This document shows, in pieces, positions 1 through 5,547 of a stretch of DNA of 7,308 bases. The stretch is from Smithellaceae bacterium (GTDB lineage: Bacteria; Desulfobacterota; Syntrophia; Syntrophales; Smithellaceae). Under the pieces are notes generated by a model. The model searched no databases. It worked only from the letters and a program-made list of their open reading frames with translations, and was not told the DNA's origin. The stretch spans positions 1 through 7,308 of the forward strand of contig JAQVLL010000095.1 in assembly GCA_028704195.1 (NCBI GenBank), written 5' to 3'. The number at the start of each line of letters is the position of its first letter. Within the stretch, counting starts at the first letter, position 1. Position numbers and translations under genes: made by a program.

Positions 1-108
1 TTCCAATGTGTGAGAAACGTTTTTGTCCGTTTGCGGGCTGAAGCTGCGCTTCCTGCCAAAGCGTCATGTAAGCAAGCGGTACAATAATGTTTCATTCTCA
101 AAAAAGAT

Positions 109-120
109 AACAAATTTGTT
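109..120. repeat. Perfect 12-bp palindrome AACAAATTTGTT
   Basis: AACAAATTTGTT equals its own reverse complement over all 12 bases and is flanked by A-runs on the left and T-runs on the right. With no loop it cannot form a useful RNA hairpin, so if functional it would be a DNA-binding site for a dimeric regulator. It lies about 230 bases upstream of the promoter candidate, a distance at which sigma-54 activators can work. In AT-rich DNA such a palindrome can also arise by chance. No regulator is identified. Confidence 0.3.
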
Positions 121-347
121 TGTTTTTCCAAAATACAACATCAAACTCTTCTCATCAGCGGGAGCTTTTTTCATTTTATTTATTTTTTCATTTCCGGCCT
201 GATGCTGTATATACCAAACAGAGTAAATCATGGAAACACTTGACAGGACTCAATTCCTTTCTTTGCAGAAATAGCCATTACAAACAATCCATATCGGTAA
301 AGAATTAAATCATCACAAACCGGGACGCATTTTCACCCATCGTCCGC

Positions 348-366
348 CTCTGGCATGACTCTGGCA
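348..366 (+). repeat. 8-bp direct repeat CTCTGGCA, 11 bp apart
   Basis: CTCTGGCA occurs at 348-355 and again at 359-366, an offset of 11 bp, about one helical turn. The two copies carry the -24 and -12 elements of the sigma-54 promoter candidate. The repetition may simply reflect the GG and GC elements sharing sequence, or it may be a tandem site for a DNA-binding protein. Confidence 0.5.
351..366 (+). promoter_or_regulatory. Candidate sigma-54 (RpoN) -24/-12 promoter
   Basis: The sequence TGGCATGACTCTGGCA matches the sigma-54 consensus TGGCACGNNNNTTGCA at 10 of 12 defined positions. The invariant GG (352-353) and GC (364-365) are at the required spacing. The differences are T for C at 356 and G for T at 363. 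The predicted start of transcription, about 12 bases after the GC, is near 377, giving a leader of roughly 48 bases before the first gene. Sigma-54 promoters need an ATP-driven activator such as NtrC and are the classic control of nitrogen-assimilation genes, which is what lies downstream. No clear NtrC-type site was seen upstream. The match is seen in the sequence; the regulation is inferred. Confidence 0.65.
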
Positions 367-394
367 ATTACGATTTTAGATACAAGCTTGCCAG
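361..394. repeat. Inverted repeat CTGGCAA / TTGCCAG
   Basis: CTGGCAA at 361-367 and TTGCCAG at 388-394 are exact reverse complements separated by 20 bases. The left arm overlaps the -12 element of the promoter candidate and the right arm lies just past the predicted transcription start. A protein bound to both arms could block promoter melting. If the start is near 377, the left arm is not in the transcript, so an RNA stem is unlikely. Confidence 0.3.
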
Positions 395-407
395 GCAGGC
401 CCAGTTC

Positions 408-414
408 AGGGAGG
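408..414 (+). promoter_or_regulatory. Ribosome binding site of the amidotransferase gene
   Basis: AGGGAGG at 408-414 is a strong Shine-Dalgarno match, 10 bases before the ATG at 425. It fixes that start, which places the catalytic cysteine directly after the initiator methionine. Confidence 0.8.
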
Positions 415-424
415 AATAGTTATT

Positions 425-1555
425 ATGTGTCGTTTGTTTGCCGTCACCAGCAATGAACCACTTTCACCGATGATGGCCATCGATGCTCTCAATGTTATGA
501 AAGAAGGGCATGACGGTTCAGGTCTGGGATTGTTTTTAACGGATCTCGGCGGTGATTTCGAAAAATTCAAGAACGAGCCGATTCTTTCCGGTATTTTTTC
601 CAATGAAGGCATCAAAGTGCTGGACCGTTTCATGATCGATCTGGATTTCATGGTCAAATATAAACTGTCGTTCCGTCCGACAAAACCGGTCCCCGCAGGG
701 ACGCCCAGGAGAGACAACTATGTCATCCGTGTTTACGAATATCCGGCGGACTGGGAGGCCCTGAGCCCCGAAGAGATTCAATTCCGGCTGATGATGGTGC
801 AGCTGCAGCTCCGCGAAATGGGAGCGAAAGACAATTCCATGCTGATCTTCAGCTTCTGGCCGGACATCATCATGATCAAGGAAGTGGGTGATCCTCTGAC
901 CGTTGCGCAATATCTGGGATTGGACCGGAAGGAACTTCTGGCGCGCACCATTCTCAGCCAGGGCCGCCAGAACACAAACTATTCGATTGATATTTACGCC
1001 TGCCATCCGTTTTTCATCCAGGGCATAGCAACCATGACCAACGGGGAAAACACGGCATTTGTGCCTATCCGCGAATTTCTGATGTCACGCAATTTTCCGG
1101 GCTATACAGGTTACCAGTCCGATTCGGAAGTCTTTACCCACATTCTGCATTACATGCAAAACAAACTGGGCATGGATATGGAGATGTATAAACATATTAT
1201 TACACCGCTCAAAGATGAAGAGCTCAAAAGACATCCGGACGGCGAGCTGCTGAGAAAATTGAAGCAAAGCTGCCGTCCTTTAATCATCGACGGTCCAAAC
1301 TGTGTCATCGGCTGTTTGCCCGACAAGTCGATGTTCATGGTGCAGGATTCGAAAAAGCTGCGTCCCGGTGTGGTCGGCGGACGTCCTGGCATTTTCGCTT
1401 TTGCATCGGAAATGTGCGGACTGGACGCGGCAATTCCGGAAAGAGACATCAATCTGGATGACCAGCCGATGCGATATGAAACCGTCATGGTTCGCCGTGA
1501 GCGGCAGGAGATAGAAAAATGGAACCAATGGGATGCATTACCCCCTCTGCACTGA
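425..1555 (+). CDS. Glutamate synthase, stand-alone class II glutamine amidotransferase subunit
   Basis: This 376-residue protein is the glutaminase part of a split glutamate synthase. It hydrolyses glutamine to glutamate and ammonia, which is passed to the FMN subunit encoded next. The class II (N-terminal nucleophile) signature is visible: Cys2, freed once Met1 is removed, serves as nucleophile. HDGSG at 29-33 resembles the family's RGxDG loop. Arg181 in GRQNTN fits the glutamine-carboxylate arginine, N206-G207 in TNGE the oxyanion hole, and SDSE at 232-235 is the conserved acidic loop. The spacing between these blocks (about 145 residues between the first two) is unlike E. coli GltB and resembles the separate archaeal-type subunit. 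The usual HNGE histidine is a threonine here. The start is supported by a strong ribosome binding site and the Cys2 position. The 3' end overlaps the next gene by 37 bases. No signal peptide or membrane segment, so cytoplasmic. A different amidotransferase role is possible, but the neighbours make GOGAT by far the likeliest. Confidence 0.88.
   Translation: MCRLFAVTSNEPLSPMMAIDALNVMKEGHDGSGLGLFLTDLGGDFEKFKNEPILSGIFSNEGIKVLDRFMIDLDFMVKYKLSFRPTKPVPAGTPRRDNYVIRVYEYPADWEALSPEEIQFRLMMVQLQLREMGAKDNSMLIFSFWPDIIMIKEVGDPLTVAQYLGLDRKELLARTILSQGRQNTNYSIDIYACHPFFIQGIATMTNGENTAFVPIREFLMSRNFPGYTGYQSDSEVFTHILHYMQNKLGMDMEMYKHIITPLKDEELKRHPDGELLRKLKQSCRPLIIDGPNCVIGCLPDKSMFMVQDSKKLRPGVVGGRPGIFAFASEMCGLDAAIPERDINLDDQPMRYETVMVRRERQEIEKWNQWDALPPLH
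1506..1510 (+). promoter_or_regulatory. Ribosome binding site of the Fe-S/FMN subunit, inside the preceding gene
   Basis: AGGAG at 1506-1510 lies 8 bases before the ATG at 1519 and inside the last codons of the amidotransferase gene. It favours 1519 over the next in-frame ATG at 1528, and its location means the two genes are probably translationally coupled. Confidence 0.65.
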
Positions 1556-3153
1556 GCACCAAAGATTTGCCCTGGCAGATTCTCTGGAACAAAGATAAGT
1601 GTACGCTGTGCGGCAGCTGCACGGCCATCTGTCCCGTGAAGGCCATTGACCTTGGTGTGCACCGCAAACGCACCCTGCAGGTACCGACCGGTTTGGAAAC
1701 CAGACCCGGTAATCTTGTCTCTATTTATCACGGGATTGACCAGCGCACGGATCCGGCCCACGCCTGCGTGGGATGCGGCATGTGCACAATGGTTTGTCCT
1801 AACGGGGCCATTGCCCCGATGCGCAGCAATGAAATAGACAAACTGCGTTTTCACGTGAATCAAGGCGGTGAGCCGCGCAGGCGCGGCGGCCGCAGAAACA
1901 ATCCTGACAGTGTTCTGGATAAAATCAAGTTTGTCCGCATCTCCATGCTGACCGACCCGGCGCTGGATGCGGGGCGCCATGAGTTTGAACTGCGCACATT
2001 GCTGGGCAGAGTCCTGCCTCCGGACGAAATGCTGAAAGTCAGCCGCGAGTCCGGCTGGATGCCGCCGGTGCGGGAAATCTATCCGCTGGTGATCGGCAGC
2101 ATGTCTTTCGGCGCATTATCCCCGAATATGTGGGAAGGCCTGCAAATGGGTGTGGCCTATCTGAACGAAGAGATGGGGATGCCTGTCCGCATCTGTACCG
2201 GTGAAGGAGGTTGTCCGCCGAGGCTTTTAAAGTCGCGCTTCATTAAATATGTGATCCTGCAGATTGCGAGCGGCTATTTCGGCTGGGATGAAATTATCCA
2301 CAGTCTGCCGCAGATGAAGGAAGACCCGTGTGCCATTGAAATCAAATACGGCCAGGGAGCCAAGCCCGGTGACGGTGGCTTGCTGATGTGGTATAAAGTC
2401 AACAAACTCATTGCCGCCATCCGCGGCGTCCCGCAGGGCATCAGTCTGCCCAGCCCGCCCACGCATCAGACAAAATATTCGATTGAAGAAGCGGTGGCCA
2501 AAATGATCCAGTCCATGTCCATGGCCTGGGGATTCCGGGTTCCGGTGTATCCGAAAATATCCGCCACCAGCACGGCGATGGCTGTTCTCAATAATTTAAC
2601 CAGAAACCCCTATGCTGCCGGACTGGCGATCGACGGAGAGGACGGAGGTACAGGGGCAGCGTACAACGTGTCGATGGATCATATGGGGCATCCCATCGCC
2701 GGCAATCTGCGTGACGCGTATCTTACGCTGGTCAAACTGGGCAAACAAAACGAGATTCCCCTTTTCGCAGGCGGCGGCATCGGCAAGAACGGCAACCTGG
2801 CCGCCAACGCCGCCGCCCTGATTATGCTCGGCGCAAGCGGCGTGCAGACCGGGAAATACATCATGCAGGCGGCCGCAGGCTGCCTGGGTTCGGAAGCCGA
2901 CCGCTGCAACGTCTGCAATATCGGTGTTTGTCCCAAGGGGATTACCTCGCAGGATCCCCGTCTGGATCGCCGTCTGGATCCGGAAAAAGTCGCGGAACGA
3001 CTTGTAGATCTGTATGTAAGTTTTAATACGGAATTGAAGAAAATTGTCGCTCCGCTGGGACGTTCCACATCACTGCCGATCGGGATGTCGGATGCGCTGG
3101 GCATCAGTGACGCAGATGCCGCCGGGCGTCTCCATATCAAGTATGTGCTGTAA
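1519..3153 (+). CDS. Glutamate synthase, ferredoxin-like plus FMN-binding catalytic subunit
   Basis: This 544-residue protein is the synthase core, making glutamate from 2-oxoglutarate and ammonia by reductive amination on FMN. The N-terminus carries two 4Fe-4S motifs: Cys28/31/34/38 and Cys83/86/89/93, both CxxCxxCxxxCP, which would bring electrons to the flavin. From about residue 140 the protein is the FMN TIM barrel of GltB: TGEGG, then GQGAKPG (278-284, with Lys276 and Lys282), SPP (312-314) followed by YSIEE, GEDGGTGAA (373-381) and the phosphate-binding GGGIGKNG (418-425). After the barrel come Cys455, Cys463, Cys466 and Cys471 followed by PKGI, the place of the 3Fe-4S cluster. Spacing of the last three is C-x2-C-x4-C, instead of the C-x5-C-x4-C of E. 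coli-type enzymes. The GXGXG domain that normally follows is missing here and is found in the next gene. The E. coli-type central domain is not recognised. A shorter start at 1528 would change only three residues. Confidence 0.9.
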   Translation: MEPMGCITPSALSTKDLPWQILWNKDKCTLCGSCTAICPVKAIDLGVHRKRTLQVPTGLETRPGNLVSIYHGIDQRTDPAHACVGCGMCTMVCPNGAIAPMRSNEIDKLRFHVNQGGEPRRRGGRRNNPDSVLDKIKFVRISMLTDPALDAGRHEFELRTLLGRVLPPDEMLKVSRESGWMPPVREIYPLVIGSMSFGALSPNMWEGLQMGVAYLNEEMGMPVRICTGEGGCPPRLLKSRFIKYVILQIASGYFGWDEIIHSLPQMKEDPCAIEIKYGQGAKPGDGGLLMWYKVNKLIAAIRGVPQGISLPSPPTHQTKYSIEEAVAKMIQSMSMAWGFRVPVYPKISATSTAMAVLNNLTRNPYAAGLAIDGEDGGTGAAYNVSMDHMGHPIAGNLRDAYLTLVKLGKQNEIPLFAGGGIGKNGNLAANAAALIMLGASGVQTGKYIMQAAAGCLGSEADRCNVCNIGVCPKGITSQDPRLDRRLDPEKVAERLVDLYVSFNTELKKIVAPLGRSTSLPIGMSDALGISDADAAGRLHIKYVL

Positions 3154-3163
3154 GTCAGGAATC

Positions 3164-3167
3164 AGGG
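3164..3167 (+). promoter_or_regulatory. Ribosome binding site of the GXGXG-GltD fusion gene
   Basis: AGGG at 3164-3167 is 7 bases before the ATG at 3175; another AGGA lies at 3157-3160. The match is moderate, and the 21-base gap after the preceding stop suits translation within one operon. Confidence 0.5.
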
Positions 3168-3174
3168 AAACACC

Positions 3175-5511
3175 ATGACAAAAAAAGATTCGGTTAAAAT
3201 TATTGGATTGGAAGATAACATCCGTGTTGAATCGCGGATCCTGGAAGAGCGTATTCAAAAAGCCGTGGAAAGCGGTTACCGGCAAATTGAAGTAAAGGCT
3301 TATGGCCAGCACGGTATCGGTGGACGCCTGTGGAAATCGGGCGACAGAAAGATTAAAGTCGATGTACTGGGCACATCCGGTCAGCGTCTGGGTTCAATGG
3401 GGTTTGCCAATACCGTCATCGAAGTGTTCGGTCCCGCCTCTGACGATGTCGGCTGGCTGAATGCCGGAGCTGAAATCATTGTGCATGGCGATGCAACCAA
3501 CGGTGTGGCCAATGCCATGGCGCAGGGCAGAATATATATCGACGGTGACATCGGCGCACGCGGAATGACCATGACCAAATACAACCCCCGCTTTGACCCG
3601 CCCCAACTCTGGGTGTTCGGAAAGGTAGGCGATTCGTTTGCCGAGTTTATGGCGGGTGGTATAGCGGTTGTCTGCGGAGCAGGCGCTGAAAATCATAAAA
3701 ATGTGCTGGGCTACCGTCCCTGTGTCGGGATGGTGGGCGGCAAGATCTTTTTCCGGGGCAACCAGGAAAATTACAGCCGGGCCGATGCAAAACTGTTGAC
3801 CGATCTTCCCGAGGAGGAATGGCAATGGCTGCAAACGAATATGAAGCAGTTTTTGCAGGCTATCGGGAAACAGTATTTATTTGATCAACTGGTCTCCCAT
3901 CGCAAGGAGTGGCAGCTCCTGGTAGCCAGAAAGCCTTCCGAAAAACTTGCGCGTGAGGTTCGTCCGATGGCCCGTTTCCGTGAGGAAATATGGGACGGCG
4001 AGCTGGGAAAGGGCGGTGTGATCGGAGATTTGTCCAGTCTGGATCGTTCGCCCATCGGCCTTTTGCCGACAGGCGAGCTCAGGCGTTTTGTTCCGGTATG
4101 GGCCAATGAAAAATATCTCCCCCCCTGTCAGGCTGCCTGCCCGACGGGCATCCCCGTGCAAAAAAGATGGGAACTGATCCGCCAGGGAAAGGTGGACGAC
4201 GCGGTTGATCTGGCCCTGCAGTACACGCCTTTCCCGGCGACGGTTTGCGGATACCTCTGTCCGAATCTCTGTATGCAGAATTGTACACGCCACCGGGTGA
4301 GTCTTCCGGCCATCGATATCAGGGTTTTGGGAAAAGCATCGCTTTCGGCAAAAACACCGGTTCGCTCTCCTGAGACCGGGAAAAAGATTGCCGTGATCGG
4401 CGGCGGCGCGGGGGGATTATCCATAGCATGGCAGTTATGGATGAAAGGCCATGAGGCCGTGATCATTGAAGGAAGGAAAAAACTGGGCGGCAAAATCACC
4501 GATTCTATTCCCCAAAGCCGGATCCCCGCCGACGTGGTGGAACATGAAATCAACCGGCTGGCCAAATCCATCCGTAAAATACAACTGGGCAAACCTTTAA
4601 CAAAGGAACGGTTTTTGAACCTGAAGCAGGAAAATGATTATGTGGTCATTGCCGTCGGGGCTATGAAACCCCGTAAATTGAATGTTCCGGGCATGGAAAA
4701 AGCGCTGACAGCTCTGGAGTTCCTTCAGCAAAGCAAACTGGACTGTGCCAAGGTGGGGGAAAAGGTGGTGATTATCGGTGCGGGCAATGTCGGGTGTGAT
4801 GCAGCAACGGAAGCTTTTCGCCTGGGTGCGCAAAGCGTCACGCTCATCGACATCCAGCCCCCCGCCTCATTCGGGACGGAAAGAGAACATGCCGAAGCGG
4901 CAGGGGCAAAATTTTTATGGCCGCGTTTCACGAAAGCTGTAACCGACGAAGGGGTTGTATTGACCGATGGAGAACTGCTGCCCGCGGAAACCGTCATTGT
5001 TGCTGTAGGTGACATGCCGGACCTCTCCTTTCTGTCGGAGGGAATCCGCACGGAAAAAGGTTTTATCGCGGTGGATGAAACATACGCCACAAGCGATCCC
5101 CAGGTTTACGCCGTCGGTGATGTGGTCCGCCCCGGTTTATTGACCGACGCTGTCGGTGCCGGGCGCATTGCCGCACGGACTATTGACGGCCTTTTGAGAG
5201 GAGCATCGGAAACCTATGACAAGCTGCCGGTCATTCAATATGAACGGGTCAAACTTCAGTATTTCGACCCCCGGACGGAAGAATTCACCGACACGTCGGC
5301 CTGCGCAAACAGCTGCGCTTCCTGCGGTGCCTGCCGGGATTGCGGCATGTGCGAAGAAATATGTCCGCAAAAGGCGATCACACGCAAAGAGACTGACGGC
5401 GGAGGTTTTGAATATATCGTCGATGATGAAAAATGCATCGGTTGCGGTTTCTGTGCCGGAGCCTGTCCGACCGGCGTCTGGGAAATCATGGAAAACGCAC
5501 CTGTTGAATAA
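3175..5511 (+). CDS. Fused GXGXG domain, GltD-like FAD/NAD(P) oxidoreductase and C-terminal ferredoxin
   Basis: This 778-residue fusion supplies the rest of the glutamate synthase and its electron input. Residues 1 to about 235 form the GXGXG beta-helix normally at the C-terminus of GltB (HGDATNG at 104-110, DGDIGARG at 123-130). Residues about 300-700 resemble GltD, the small subunit. First come iron-sulfur ligands Cys318 and Cys322 and Cys358/362/366/370, then the FAD-binding GGGAGG (409-414), the nucleotide-binding GAGNVG (535-540), and the second FAD contact, GD at 648-649. The C-terminus holds two ferredoxin motifs (Cys720/723/726/730 and Cys754/757/760/764) preceded by extra cysteines 710, 714 and 717. 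The second nucleotide-binding strand ends in Asp559, in LIDIQPP, instead of the YRR typical of NADPH-using GltD, so NADH may be the donor. The gene starts 21 bases after gene 2 and ends 36 bases before glnN. Similar GltD-ferredoxin modules serve other redox enzymes, but fusion to a GXGXG domain ties this one to GOGAT. Confidence 0.88.
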   Translation: MTKKDSVKIIGLEDNIRVESRILEERIQKAVESGYRQIEVKAYGQHGIGGRLWKSGDRKIKVDVLGTSGQRLGSMGFANTVIEVFGPASDDVGWLNAGAEIIVHGDATNGVANAMAQGRIYIDGDIGARGMTMTKYNPRFDPPQLWVFGKVGDSFAEFMAGGIAVVCGAGAENHKNVLGYRPCVGMVGGKIFFRGNQENYSRADAKLLTDLPEEEWQWLQTNMKQFLQAIGKQYLFDQLVSHRKEWQLLVARKPSEKLAREVRPMARFREEIWDGELGKGGVIGDLSSLDRSPIGLLPTGELRRFVPVWANEKYLPPCQAACPTGIPVQKRWELIRQGKVDDAVDLALQYTPFPATVCGYLCPNLCMQNCTRHRVSLPAIDIRVLGKASLSAKTPVRSPETGKKIAVIGGGAGGLSIAWQLWMKGHEAVIIEGRKKLGGKITDSIPQSRIPADVVEHEINRLAKSIRKIQLGKPLTKERFLNLKQENDYVVIAVGAMKPRKLNVPGMEKALTALEFLQQSKLDCAKVGEKVVIIGAGNVGCDAATEAFRLGAQSVTLIDIQPPASFGTEREHAEAAGAKFLWPRFTKAVTDEGVVLTDGELLPAETVIVAVGDMPDLSFLSEGIRTEKGFIAVDETYATSDPQVYAVGDVVRPGLLTDAVGAGRIAARTIDGLLRGASETYDKLPVIQYERVKLQYFDPRTEEFTDTSACANSCASCGACRDCGMCEEICPQKAITRKETDGGGFEYIVDDEKCIGCGFCAGACPTGVWEIMENAPVE

Positions 5512-5538
5512 CCATTATTACATTACATTTTATAGGAT

Positions 5539-5542
5539 GGAG
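5539..5542 (+). promoter_or_regulatory. Ribosome binding site of glnN
   Basis: GGAG at 5539-5542, within AGGATGGAG, sits 5 bases before the ATG at 5548. The 36-base gap after gene 3 contains no visible terminator or promoter, so glnN is probably read from the same transcript. Confidence 0.55.
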
Positions 5543-5547
5543 AAATT

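Larger units (their letters stand above)
1..424. other. AT-rich upstream regulatory region without a convincing gene
   Basis: No reading frame here has both a plausible ribosome binding site and recognisable protein content. The stretch from about 85 to 320 is markedly richer in A and T runs than the genes that follow, as expected of a control region. It contains a perfect palindrome (109-120), a sigma-54-type promoter match (351-366) and an inverted repeat (361-394). Two short frames touch the left edge: one reading rightward to a TAA at 85-87, and one reading leftward from an ATG at 95. Either could be the edge of a neighbouring gene, but both are too short to identify. Confidence 0.6.

Noticed and set aside
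36..56. Small hairpin around GAAGC-TGC-GCTTC, considered as a terminator
   Set aside because: The stem is 5 bp with a 3-base loop and no following T-run.
1..87. Rightward frame open from the edge to a TAA at 85-87, possibly the tail of an upstream gene
   Set aside because: Twenty-eight codons without recognisable content occur by chance, and no terminator follows.
1..95. Leftward frame starting at ATG 95 (MKHYCTACLHD...) running off the left edge, possibly a divergent gene
   Set aside because: It has no proper Shine-Dalgarno sequence, only about 31 codons are visible and the content matches nothing recognisable. Sequence to the left would decide it.
139..151. Possible IHF site (core ATCAA-N4-TT) upstream of the sigma-54 promoter
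   Set aside because: The core fits but both outer positions mismatch, and it lies about 200 bases from the promoter, farther than usual.
185..213. Possible sigma-70 promoter, TTTTCA (185-190), 17-bp spacer, TATATA (208-213)
   Set aside because: Only four of six matches in each box inside AT-rich DNA; such matches are expected by chance. The sigma-54 site is much stronger and better placed.
240..268. Perfect -35 hexamer TTGACA at 240-245
   Set aside because: No -10 hexamer with acceptable match is found at 16-18 bases downstream.
120..308. Small + strand frame of 62 codons starting with TTG
   Set aside because: It has no ribosome binding site, uses a weak start, lies in AT-rich DNA and its product has low-complexity content with no family resemblance.
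322..346. GGACG / CGTCC inverted repeat just upstream of the promoter
   Set aside because: Only 5 bp per arm with a 13-base spacer; too weak to claim as an activator site.
1150..1980. Long antisense frame (276 codons) opposite the first two genes
   Set aside because: It overlaps two well-supported genes, has no family resemblance and is a typical shadow of codon bias on the other strand.
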